From Shewanella marina JCM 15074 (GTDB lineage: Bacteria; Pseudomonadota; Gammaproteobacteria; Enterobacterales; Shewanellaceae): a stretch of DNA of 33,086 nt. Below the pieces are notes generated by a model. The model did no database searches and was not told the DNA's origin. It saw only the letters and a list, made by a program, of their open reading frames with translations. Shown one piece after another: positions 17,117-25,185 of this stretch. The first letter of the stretch is position 1. Each line of letters starts with the position of its first letter. A program made the position numbers and the translations under genes. The DNA lies in contig NZ_BALM01000038.1 of the NCBI RefSeq assembly GCF_000614975.1, positions 1-33,086 of the forward strand, given 5' to 3'.

Positions 17117-20100
17117 TCACCCTAACTCAAATTCTGTATTTAGCTGCTTTATGGTTTGCTTACCCTCTATTTGCAACTGCTCAATTAACAATCCAATTTG
17201 TATTTGTTGTTGTTCTCTCGCACTAATTTCTAGTTGTTTTGCCAATTGACAAATTTTAATCGCACCAAAACTGCCCGCACTACTTTTTAGGGTATGCGCT
17301 TGTGTTTCAACATCCTCAAAATTACTAGTACAAGCCAAACATCGTAATAAACTCAAGCGTTGACCAGCCTCTTCACAAAATACGCCTAACATCTGCTTTA
17401 ACGCATCATCACCTAGCATCGTTTGTAGTTCATTTATTACAGTACGATCTAATAACTCATAAACATCTGTAACTGTCTCAGTTTCCGGCTCACCTTTAGC
17501 AGCACAAGATGGTGCTGATACAGATTGAATCCAACGACTTAATACTGAAAAGAGCTCCTTACCATTAACAGGTTTACCAATAAAATCTTTCATCCCTACT
17601 TGATAACAGCGTTCAATATCAGTTTTCATGACATTAGCGGATAAGCCAATAATGATTTGTTCAGGTTTTTGCTCAAGAATCGCAGTGGTTGCTTGTAACC
17701 CATCCATTTGTGGCATTCGTACATCCATTAATATAATTTGGTAATGGTTTGTTATTGCCATCTCTAACGCTTCAATACCATTATTGGCATAATCCACTTT
17801 ATAGCCATGAATGCTTAACATCTTGCCAGCAACCATCTGGTTTGCAGGACTATCCTCGGCGAGTAAGATACGACAATTAGGCTTGTCATCATGCGCTTCA
17901 ATACTATCTTGAGTCACACCACGCTCAGTATTTTCTCCAGCAAGAAGATCCAATAACATGTGCCGACTTAAGGGCTTATTCACTAATTTAAGCGGTTTAA
18001 TCTGTCCATATATGTCGCTTAAATTCTGATTAATACCCGACACCATTGACATCATTTCACCCTGTTTTGCCAGGCATAATTGGTTAAGCTGGTTGATTTG
18101 TGCGGCTGTCGAATATAAGAAACAAGACTCATCAATTAAAATTAAGTTATAACTGCTTTTAGTTGCCGCAGCTAAACAAGCTGTAATATCTTGGTAGGTA
18201 TCGCTTTGCACGCCATATTGTTGGTATTGACGCCCCATTAACTCAGTGAATACCGCTTCAGGATGGATAAGTAATACTGATGAATGAGTAGGTAAATGAT
18301 GATAGTGATGTAATTCATTTTCAGTCGATTTAAGTAATACTTGAAAACTAAAACAACTGCCTTTTTCAGGTTCACTTTGCAATTGAATTTTGCCGCCCAT
18401 TAATTTAATAATCTCAGCGCAAATAGCCAGCCCTAACCCCGTGCCTTGATAACGAGTATTATGTTCATCATGGACTTGAGAAAACTCGTTAAACAACTCA
18501 GCCTGTGCATCCACCTCAATACCAATCCCTTGATCTTTCACCTGACAGCAAAGTTTGATGTGCTCACCTTGTTGCTCAGCAAGCCATATCTCAATAGAGA
18601 CACACCCTTCATGGGAAAATTTAATCGCATTATCAATTAAATTATGAATAACCTGCCTTAACCGCTGCGCATCCCCCATCAAAGTGTCGGGGACATTTAT
18701 ATCAACAAAGCTTGCAAGTGTGACACCGCGCTCTTGTGCTTTAGGAGCAAGAATTTGCAATACATTATCAATCAATTTATCGGGTTCAAACTCATGAACC
18801 TCAAGCTCCATTTGACCTGCTTCGATTTTAGAAAAATCGAGAATATCATTAATCACTGACAGTAACGCATTACTCGCTTCTTGCGCGGTATTCGCATAAA
18901 TACGCTGTTCTTTATCTAATGGTGTTGCCAGCAATAACTCAACACAACCTAACGCCGCATTTAAGGGGGAGCGGATCTCATGACTCATAGTCGCTAAAAA
19001 TCGAGACTTAGCGTGACTACCTTGCTCGGCTTGATCCTTAGCTCGGCGCAATGTGGTTTCATACTTCTTACGCTCAGAAATATCTCGCATAAATGCGGTC
19101 AGTATTAATTCATCCCCCATTTGAATAGGAATAATAATGACCTCTAGTGTGATTTCATGACCATCTCGATGGCAGGCGACTAACTCCACTTTCTTTTTAA
19201 TTAACTCACCGGATTGATGATGTTTAAAGCTGTGCATAGCGCGATGATAGATACGCTGCCGTTCTTTAGGGATAATAAAATCGTCAATGCAGCCGCCAAT
19301 CACCTCATCTCGTTGATAACCAAATAATTTGACTGCCGCATCATTAAATTCTTGAATATGGCCATCTATGTCAAGCGTAATTAATGCATCAAGGCTTGCA
19401 TCTAAGGTGGCTAATAATATTGATTCACTGCGTTTTAACGCAGCTTGGTTTCGTTTTATTTCGCGTAAATCTTTCACTAAACAGATAAGTATCACTTCGC
19501 CAGAAAGTGACATTTTTGAAATGGATATTTCAACAGGAAATACCTCTCCTGCGAGATTTTTAGCTTGAATCTCTCGAGTACGACCAAGCCAAATAGCACT
19601 GCTTTTTTTAGCGGCATATTTAATATAATCATCAGCAAGTGTATGGGAATTAACGGGCAATAATAACGAAATATTATCACCTAACATCTCACACTCTTGA
19701 TAATCAAACATATTACATATTGCGCTATTAACTTGTTTAATTTTGCCCTGCAAATCAAATAAAACAAAACCATCAATCACCGTACTTAAGATAGTCGTCA
19801 ACCTGACATTAGCGTGTTCTAACGCTAAACTGCGCTGCTCAATAACCTGATTCATTTGGTTAAACGCACGAATGGCTTGTGCTATTTCATCGTCGCCTTT
19901 TACAACAATTTGATCGCTATGCTCACCTTTAAGAATGGTTTCCGCGGCTTGTTTTAATTGCACAATATGGCGTAACAAAAAATGCCCCAGTAAAAATAGA
20001 AATACCGCAACGACGAGCATTTCTAGCAATGCAATACCTAAGAAATGGTATACAACATCAGTAATCATACCTGCAAAACCCGCCGTAGCGATGCCGAGCT

Positions 20101-20488
20101 CGATATGACCAATAACTTGCTTTTCTTGCTTTATATCAGACTTAACAACCACTAAATCATCAGTCGTTAGCAGCGTTCCCTCTTTATACTGCCGGCACTC
20201 TTGGCCAATATTAAATATATCTTGATGTTGCTGATTATGTATGCAAATAAATATAACGTGGTTGTTTGCAATCATTTCATAAGCAAGCGCTCGCAAACTA
20301 GAGAATTGAGCGTTAATGATCGATTCTTTTGCCACTGTAGTAATAATGGCTGAGATAGATTGTGCACGTTGTTCGATTTGGGCTTGATTAAATCCTTTAA
20401 GATAATCCACGCTTGAAAAGACCAGTAATAGTAATAACAGACCTTCAATTAACGCTATACCTAAAATCGTTTTCAATCTAAATGACAT
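17117..20488 (-). CDS. Hybrid sensor histidine kinase with HPt domain (RscS/SypF-like)
   Basis: A 1123-residue membrane kinase. Order: TM1 (about 6-26), periplasmic loop (about 30-140), TM2 (about 148-172), HAMP (to about 225), two PAS domains (about 230-345 and 355-475), HisKA with H503 (FLATMSHEIRSPLNA), HATPase (NLIDNAIKFS, DQGIGIE, GTGLGLAI), a degenerate receiver (about 735-845), an intact receiver with D922 (ILMDVRMPQMDG) and a C-terminal HPt with H1065 (AHTLKSSAGS). Start ATG 20488 has AAGGAG four bases upstream; the ATG at 20509 has none. The His-Asp-His chain points to the response regulator encoded 5 bases downstream. The signal is unknown. Confidence 0.94.
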   Translation of the reverse strand: MSFRLKTILGIALIEGLLLLLLVFSSVDYLKGFNQAQIEQRAQSISAIITTVAKESIINAQFSSLRALAYEMIANNHVIFICIHNQQHQDIFNIGQECRQYKEGTLLTTDDLVVVKSDIKQEKQVIGHIELGIATAGFAGMITDVVYHFLGIALLEMLVVAVFLFLLGHFLLRHIVQLKQAAETILKGEHSDQIVVKGDDEIAQAIRAFNQMNQVIEQRSLALEHANVRLTTILSTVIDGFVLFDLQGKIKQVNSAICNMFDYQECEMLGDNISLLLPVNSHTLADDYIKYAAKKSSAIWLGRTREIQAKNLAGEVFPVEISISKMSLSGEVILICLVKDLREIKRNQAALKRSESILLATLDASLDALITLDIDGHIQEFNDAAVKLFGYQRDEVIGGCIDDFIIPKERQRIYHRAMHSFKHHQSGELIKKKVELVACHRDGHEITLEVIIIPIQMGDELILTAFMRDISERKKYETTLRRAKDQAEQGSHAKSRFLATMSHEIRSPLNAALGCVELLLATPLDKEQRIYANTAQEASNALLSVINDILDFSKIEAGQMELEVHEFEPDKLIDNVLQILAPKAQERGVTLASFVDINVPDTLMGDAQRLRQVIHNLIDNAIKFSHEGCVSIEIWLAEQQGEHIKLCCQVKDQGIGIEVDAQAELFNEFSQVHDEHNTRYQGTGLGLAICAEIIKLMGGKIQLQSEPEKGSCFSFQVLLKSTENELHHYHHLPTHSSVLLIHPEAVFTELMGRQYQQYGVQSDTYQDITACLAAATKSSYNLILIDESCFLYSTAAQINQLNQLCLAKQGEMMSMVSGINQNLSDIYGQIKPLKLVNKPLSRHMLLDLLAGENTERGVTQDSIEAHDDKPNCRILLAEDSPANQMVAGKMLSIHGYKVDYANNGIEALEMAITNHYQIILMDVRMPQMDGLQATTAILEQKPEQIIIGLSANVMKTDIERCYQVGMKDFIGKPVNGKELFSVLSRWIQSVSAPSCAAKGEPETETVTDVYELLDRTVINELQTMLGDDALKQMLGVFCEEAGQRLSLLRCLACTSNFEDVETQAHTLKSSAGSFGAIKICQLAKQLEISAREQQQIQIGLLIEQLQIEGKQTIKQLNTEFELG

Positions 20489-20528
20489 AGCGCTCCTTAT
20501 ATAATGCAAATAATTTATCGGTATTCAA

Positions 20529-20553
20529 ATTAGCAAAATCTCATTTTGCTAAT
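20529..20553. promoter_or_regulatory. Perfect palindrome, candidate activator (SypG-like) enhancer
   Basis: ATTAGCAAAA-TCTCA-TTTTGCTAAT, a perfect 10-bp inverted repeat with a 5-base centre. Positions 20538-20552 match 11 of the 12 specified positions of the SypG enhancer consensus as I recall it (TTCTCA-N3-TGC-D-W). It lies 287 bases upstream of the sigma-54-type promoter of the STAS gene and 40 bases upstream of the kinase start. The stem is too AT-rich, with no T run, to be a terminator. Confidence 0.55.
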
Positions 20554-20571
20554 ACAAGCTCTACAGATAAC

Positions 20572-20587
20572 AGCAATTCCTATGCCT
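20572..20587 (-). promoter_or_regulatory. Possible sigma-54 promoter for the kinase/regulator operon
   Basis: The minus strand reads AGGCATAGGAATTGCT: GGCA at -24, TTGCT at -12 and exact GG-N10-GC spacing. The predicted start near 20561 leaves a leader of about 73 bases before the kinase ATG, with the palindrome inside it. The -24 box is imperfect (AGGCAT for TGGCAC). Confidence 0.35.
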
Positions 20588-20822
20588 CAATGTATAAATA
20601 ATGGCCAAGATTTTTGCATTTTGCAACAAGCAAAAATAGCAAAGTTCATTTTAAACCAATAGGTTATACAACTTTAGATTGAGTTTTATTGCATAATAAC
20701 TCGACAATTAATACCTTATTTATTTATGCAGTTGCCAACTTAATTACCGTCAATACAGCATTAACAAAGAAGCTGCATTGCAATATGCAACCTTATTGCA
20801 CGTCAATTATTTTAATAATAAA

Positions 20823-20835
20823 AATCAACTACTTA
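20823..20835 (+). promoter_or_regulatory. IHF-consensus match beside the STAS-gene promoter
   Basis: AATCAA-CTAC-TTA fits WATCAA-N4-TTR exactly and ends 4 bases before the -24 TGG. A second exact match stands 5 bases before the related element at 25128. This is closer to the promoter than most IHF sites, so it may instead be part of an A/T-rich upstream element. Confidence 0.35.
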
Positions 20836-20839
20836 AAAA

Positions 20840-20857
20840 TGGCGCATTTTATGCTTA
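20840..20857 (+). promoter_or_regulatory. Sigma-54-type promoter of the polysaccharide operon
   Basis: TGGCGCATTTTATGCTTA has GG (20841-20842) and GC (20853-20854) separated by exactly 10 bases, as in TGGCAC-N5-TTGCW. The predicted start near 20866 gives a leader of about 27 bases to the STAS ATG with its GAGG ribosome binding site. The same element recurs at 27577 and, altered, at 25128. The sigma-54 activator gene is next door. Confidence 0.65.
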
Positions 20858-20892
20858 GATTTAAATATTAAAATTTAAACTATGAGGTCATT

Positions 20893-21249
20893 ATGCAAAT
20901 TACACCACTTGCAGAAAATTGCGCAGCATTAATAACCTTACCAAAACAGCTAGTTATCGAACAAACACCGACAATCAGAGCGGCTATCTTGCAGTTACTT
21001 TCACAGGGAGTAAGTCACCTTATTTTAGATTTACACAATATCGAAAAAGTCGATGCCAGTGGCTTATCAATATTTATTACCGTGATGAACCAAGCTCAAA
21101 AACAACAGGGCAATATATTACTGCTATCCCCGCCTCATAATGTAAAAGCATTAATTGAGTTAACAGAACTCCATTTCATTTTCGATATTTATGAAAACAA
21201 AAGTGCTGCTATCAAATTTATTACTCGCCAGTGTCAACTGGTTCTTTAA
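20893..21249 (+). CDS. STAS-domain anti-sigma-factor-antagonist-like protein (SypA-like)
   Basis: A 118-residue single STAS domain. The conserved loop reads VDASGLSIF with the phosphorylatable serine at residue 56, the position I recall for V. fischeri SypA, where phosphorylation state controls biofilm formation. It is the first gene behind a sigma-54-type promoter, and GAGG stands 5 bases before the ATG. It opens a polysaccharide operon as sypA opens the syp locus. No SypE-like kinase/phosphatase that would act on Ser56 is in the window. The 12-base gap to the next gene implies co-transcription. Confidence 0.85.
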   Translation: MQITPLAENCAALITLPKQLVIEQTPTIRAAILQLLSQGVSHLILDLHNIEKVDASGLSIFITVMNQAQKQQGNILLLSPPHNVKALIELTELHFIFDIYENKSAAIKFITRQCQLVL

Positions 21250-21261
21250 CTGGGGACCATA

Positions 21262-22452
21262 ATGAAACTTATTATGCGTTTTATAGGATTAATGACTCTC
21301 TGTTTTGGGGGATTTGGCTGTCAGTCATTGCAATCACCTGAAGTATCTTTATGCTCTGGTGCTCAACATAGTGCTGATTGTCATTACTTTAAAGATAATA
21401 TGCCATACATCCGAGGCAGAACGCCGCCACTTGATGCCTTGACGATACCAAAGGTCTCGCAATGTGAACTTCCTAATTTAAACATCAAAGAGCAAACTCT
21501 GTCGATTGGCGACATTATTCGAGTACAAATATTAGATGGTGATGATTTTTCTGCTGATGTTGAGGTCGACAGTAATGGCTACATTTTTCTGCCTTATTTA
21601 CCGGCTATTCCTGCCAAAGGAAAATCACTTGATGATATGAAAAAAAGTGTTAAGCGCATTCTAATTGAGCAGCAATTAATGCACCCTCAAAGAATTTTGA
21701 TCAATATCGCCCCGCTACAATGGGCGCCGATTGAGGTCACCGTTGCAGGTGCGGTATTTGAACCGGGCCAACATATGATCAACCGCGAAAATAATAATAA
21801 ACAAACAATGCAAACACCATTATTAGCCGGAGATCATGCGCAGCAGCGTACCATTGCAGCCGCCATCCGCTCATCAGGAGGAATAAAACCTAATGCCGAT
21901 CTATCTGCAGTGATTGTCACCCGCCAAAATCGTCATTATAACTTTGATCTACGCGGGATAATCACAGGCAAAAAAGTCCCTACCTTTGCACTAGCCGCAG
22001 GCGATCATATTTTTGTCACCCCAACAGACTACTATTACAACAAGCTTGTCAGACCGTCACAATTAACCATTCCCGGCATGCGGATTTCAGTATCCAATCT
22101 CACGACACCGGGCAATACAAGTACCATTATCGGTAGTAATGATGCCAATCGATATCCCTATGGTTCTCGCCTACTAGACGCTGCAGTAGGAACCAACTGT
22201 GTCGGCGGAAGCGACACTAACTCAGCCCGTTATATTGTGCTTATTACCCGTTCAACCCAAGATCAACAGATTCAAATCGTTGAACGTTCGATAACATCTT
22301 TAATGAAAAATGCTTGGCGTGATGAAATAAACCCGCAATTAATGCCAGGTGATAGCTTAGCTTGTTATGACTCAGGAGTAACAAATATGAGAGAGATAGC
22401 TAAAACCATCACAGATTTCCTTATCCCGATTGGATTGCTCGGAATACTGTAA
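21262..22452 (+). CDS. Polysaccharide export outer-membrane lipoprotein (Wza/SypC-like)
   Basis: A 396-residue envelope protein of the OPX family, thought to form the outer-membrane exit for the polymer. The N-terminal signal with an imperfect lipobox (FGGFGC, Cys20) predicts a lipoprotein. The poly-export domain (about residues 75-150: LSIGDIIRVQILDGDDFSAD) is followed by one SLBB-type segment (about 155-255: IEVTVAGAVFEPGQH, IRSSGGIKPNADLS). A further C-terminal part ends in a hydrophobic helix (about 375-396). GGGGA stands 5 bases before ATG 21262. The 10-base gap to the chain-length gene is operon-like. Confidence 0.88.
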   Translation: MKLIMRFIGLMTLCFGGFGCQSLQSPEVSLCSGAQHSADCHYFKDNMPYIRGRTPPLDALTIPKVSQCELPNLNIKEQTLSIGDIIRVQILDGDDFSADVEVDSNGYIFLPYLPAIPAKGKSLDDMKKSVKRILIEQQLMHPQRILINIAPLQWAPIEVTVAGAVFEPGQHMINRENNNKQTMQTPLLAGDHAQQRTIAAAIRSSGGIKPNADLSAVIVTRQNRHYNFDLRGIITGKKVPTFALAAGDHIFVTPTDYYYNKLVRPSQLTIPGMRISVSNLTTPGNTSTIIGSNDANRYPYGSRLLDAAVGTNCVGGSDTNSARYIVLITRSTQDQQIQIVERSITSLMKNAWRDEINPQLMPGDSLACYDSGVTNMREIAKTITDFLIPIGLLGIL

Positions 22453-22462
22453 TTAGCTCAAT

Positions 22463-23836
22463 ATGAATAACACTGCTAATAAGAGCAATTTTAAGCAATT
22501 GATTAACCGCTTTGGTTCAATGCGGTCCATGTGGCGCGGCAGTTATTTATTAACCAACATTCTTGCTCTCATCGTAATATGGCTCATCGCTATCGTCTTA
22601 ATTATCATGACGCCATCCAATTACATCAGTCGCTGGACGCTAATTTTGCCGGGGGTAGGTTCTGGCACTCAAATTAGTCTAGATAACCTAGGCCAAGCCA
22701 GTAGTTCAACTAGTTCTCCTTATGCAAGCTCCGCTATTGACCCTAGAGAGAATTATAAAGCCATCGCACTAAGTGACCGCCTCTTAATGAGTCTGGCTCA
22801 ACAATTTAAATTAGGTAATCAACAAACTGTCGCACCCAATCTAAAATTGCCCTATCAAACAGGACTGATGGAATTTAGCTTAACCGCATCAGATCCTAAG
22901 CAAGCTCAACAGATAGCGCAAGCTCATATTACGCAACTACAGACTATTTTAGAGCTGCTTCGTCAAGATGAAATTAGCCAAAAAGAGCAAGGCGTACAAT
23001 TAAGCCTAAAATCATTTAATGACAACTTAGAACGAACGCAGCAAGCCCTTATCGAATTTAAAACCCGCAAAGGCTTAGTATCTGAAGCACAGTTTAAAGA
23101 AGTCACCCTTAATATTGAAAAACTCAAATTGAATAAATCCAATATGCAGGCAACCCTTCAAGGTAATAATGCTAAAATTTTGATGTTAGAAAAACAGCTT
23201 AAAATTAATAGTCGACAGGCGGCTGACATTTTAAGTTTAAAGAATGACCAACTATTCCGACAACTGCTGGTTCAATATAGCGAGTTACACACTCAATCTA
23301 TTCAATTGAGTCGTAAAGTTGGCCCCAAGCACCCAAAAATGGTGAATTTATCACTCGATAAACAATCTATTTTTGAAGCAATGCAACATCGCTGTTTAAT
23401 CTTATTAGGTTATAACAATGATAGTTTGATGCTATTAATCTCTGATAATATTCAAGATCATCGCGCCGAATTAATGCAACAATTATTAGAGTTTAATACT
23501 GAATCACAAGGGCTTAATGCACAACTAAAGAGCCTAGATAAAGAGATTGAGATAAGACAAAACGAACTTAACCAAGATCAACAAGATTCTACTGAACTTG
23601 CAGAGCTAAACCGTGCCCACCAGCTAGCTACCACCGTATTAACCTCTGCGATTGCTAAAATGGATATTGGTAAGGCTGATATCTATGCGGCATATCCGCT
23701 TTTACAAGTATTAGCCATGCCATCGACACCTAATGCCCCAGATAAAACCCCCATTTATATCATTATTCTGGCGGCTATCGTCGCATCTATCATCGCACTT
23801 ATTGGTTGTCGATTATTATGGCTACGCAAAAAATAA
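22463..23836 (+). CDS. Wzz/Wzc-type chain-length determinant without kinase domain
   Basis: A 457-residue inner-membrane co-polymerase that would set chain length and link polymerisation to export. It has TM1 at about residues 30-49, a long periplasmic part with coiled-coil character (about 160-250 and 325-400), a GNVR-like segment (ELAELNRAHQLATTVLTSAI) and a proline-rich stretch (MPSTPNAPDKTP) before TM2 at about 432-452. The protein ends four residues later, so there is no Walker A and no tyrosine-rich tail: the BY-kinase module of Wzc/SypD is missing. Its end overlaps the polymerase start. Confidence 0.86.
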   Translation: MNNTANKSNFKQLINRFGSMRSMWRGSYLLTNILALIVIWLIAIVLIIMTPSNYISRWTLILPGVGSGTQISLDNLGQASSSTSSPYASSAIDPRENYKAIALSDRLLMSLAQQFKLGNQQTVAPNLKLPYQTGLMEFSLTASDPKQAQQIAQAHITQLQTILELLRQDEISQKEQGVQLSLKSFNDNLERTQQALIEFKTRKGLVSEAQFKEVTLNIEKLKLNKSNMQATLQGNNAKILMLEKQLKINSRQAADILSLKNDQLFRQLLVQYSELHTQSIQLSRKVGPKHPKMVNLSLDKQSIFEAMQHRCLILLGYNNDSLMLLISDNIQDHRAELMQQLLEFNTESQGLNAQLKSLDKEIEIRQNELNQDQQDSTELAELNRAHQLATTVLTSAIAKMDIGKADIYAAYPLLQVLAMPSTPNAPDKTPIYIIILAAIVASIIALIGCRLLWLRKK

Positions 23837-25094
23837 CCCCCGCTAACCTTCCAGAAAAAGTACTCTGGTATAGCTTAGTTTTAACCTATCCCATTTGGTT
23901 AATTGGTGCGACTTACATTGTCGCACCAGTCATGGCATGGGTATTATTAATTTATTTATTGATTAATCGTCATCAGTATTTCAATACAACTATCAATCCA
24001 TATATTTTATTTTGGACAATTTCCATATTAATTATGCTAATTGGATTAATAATGGGACATCTATTACATCAATTGCCTTGGCTATTATTAATCAAATCAT
24101 CAATTGGCTGGGCCAAAGGCTGGGCATTGATTGCATTATTTATGTTGTTGGCAATCATGCCTATTAGAGCTGAATTAATTTACAGAGCTTGTTGTATCAT
24201 TGCCAAACAAACGGTATGGCTATTACCGCTATTTATCATGGCATGGTTACTCAAATTACCTACCCACTATACATCTCGCCCTTAAGCATTTTTAGTGGAG
24301 CAGGTCTAGAATTCTTTACTATCACGCTATATGAAATTGACCCAGGTTCAGGCATGCCAAGATGGCGTTTCTTTACACCTTGGGCCCCTGCTGCAGGAAT
24401 GATGGGGAATCTGTTTTTTATCTGTGCATTACAGGAAAAAGACAATCGCTATAAAGCTTGGGGAATTATCGGCAGTCTATGCCTTATTTTAATGAGTCAA
24501 TCACGTTTAGCGCTCGCTTGTTTCCTTGTTTTATTTATTTATTTTATGTTCGTTAAACAACTTAAAAATCCATGGCTATATTTTGCAGGAGCTCCCATTG
24601 TCATGCTAGTGGGCTTCTTTGGCACAGATCTAATAACACTCATTGACGAATTAACCCGCCGCTTTACCGCCTATCGTGCAGCATCAAGTCGAGTTCGCTC
24701 AACCTTGGCTGATATTGCCATTCAGCGTTGGTTAAATGAAGCTCCTATATGGGGGCATGGCGTGGTAGAGAGAGGCACCCATTTAGTGGAATATATGCTG
24801 ATTGGCACCCATCACACTTGGTATGGCTTACTATTTATTAAAGGGATTATAGGTCTCATTAGTTTTGCATTACCACTCATAATTAGCTTTATCTATTTCA
24901 TCCTCAATTTTACAGTCACATCACTAGCTCAAACCGCAATTGCAATGTTGATTTTACTCTCTCTCTATTCCTTTGGTGAAAATTTGGAAATCTTGGTTTA
25001 CCTTTTTTGGCCTAGCATGCTAATTATCGGTCTGGCTCATAAAGAGGTTGCACAAAATAATGCATTGCAAAATGCAGAACTAACTAAAGCCTAA
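23818..25094 (+). pseudogene. O-antigen polymerase/ligase-like membrane protein (Wzy/WaaL type), one-base frameshift
   Basis: A multi-helix membrane protein of the Wzy_C/O-antigen ligase family. The first part (ATG 23818 onward) has about five helices and leaves frame after AWLLKLPT; the rest resumes at PLYISPLSIFSGAGLEFF and includes SQSRLALACF and the family pattern GHGVVERGTHLVEY...GTHHTWYGLLFIKGIIGL, which resembles the conserved periplasmic histidine loop. Adding one C to the CCC at 24263-24265 gives K-L-P-T-P-L-Y and a 425-residue protein, a usual length. In a Wzx/Wzy pathway it would polymerise lipid-linked repeat units. The shift may be a sequencing error. Confidence 0.82.
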
Positions 25095-25109
25095 AAAAAT
25101 AATAATACA

Positions 25110-25122
25110 TATCAACACCTTA
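25110..25122 (+). promoter_or_regulatory. IHF-consensus match upstream of wzx-like gene
   Basis: TATCAA-CACC-TTA fits WATCAA-N4-TTR exactly and ends 5 bases before the TGGCAC of the element at 25128. This is the same arrangement as at 20823-20840. Confidence 0.3.
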
Positions 25123-25127
25123 AATAT

Positions 25128-25145
25128 TGGCACAATTTATGAGTA
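25128..25145 (+). promoter_or_regulatory. Diverged sigma-54-type promoter before the wzx-like gene
   Basis: TGGCACAATTTATGAGTA has a perfect -24 TTGGCAC (with T25127), but the -12 reads GA where GC is expected at the 10-base spacing. It shares 14 of 18 positions with both elements at 20840 and 27577 and stands in the 91-base gap before the flippase gene. It may be weak or inactive. Confidence 0.4.
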
Positions 25146-25185
25146 ATCACTAGAACATAGCGAGAACAAGTAAATTAGGAATTTT

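Larger units (their letters stand above)
20489..20892. promoter_or_regulatory. Divergent control region between kinase and polysaccharide operon
   Basis: A 404-base AT-rich gap with no credible gene. It holds, in order: a perfect 10-bp inverted repeat at 20529-20553; a possible minus-strand sigma-54 promoter at 20572-20587; a looser dyad TTTTTGC-N12-GCAAAAA at 20611-20636; an IHF-consensus match at 20823-20835; and a plus-strand sigma-54-type promoter at 20840-20857. An enhancer at a distance, IHF and a -24/-12 promoter make up the standard layout of a sigma-54 control region. Confidence 0.6.

Noticed and set aside
20602..20617. TGGCC...TTTGC as a further sigma-54 promoter
   Set aside because: GG and GC are 11 bases apart, not 10. 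A homopolymer length error in the T5 run could hide a correct spacing, but as given it does not fit.
20611..20636. Dyad TTTTTGC-N12-GCAAAAA as a second enhancer or terminator
   Set aside because: The arms are short and low in complexity, the loop is long, and neither the enhancer consensus nor a terminator T run is present.
20689..20871. Open frame of 60 codons in the control region
   Set aside because: It runs over the sigma-54-type promoter and IHF-like site, has no ribosome binding site and resembles no known protein.
20860..21262. JUMPstart/ops element for RfaH control
   Set aside because: No GGCGGTAGCGTG-like sequence was found in the leader of the polysaccharide operon.
24830..24880. 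GTCTCA followed by TTGC as an enhancer for the wzx promoter
   Set aside because: The gap between the two halves is 7 bases instead of 3, and it lies within conserved polymerase coding sequence.
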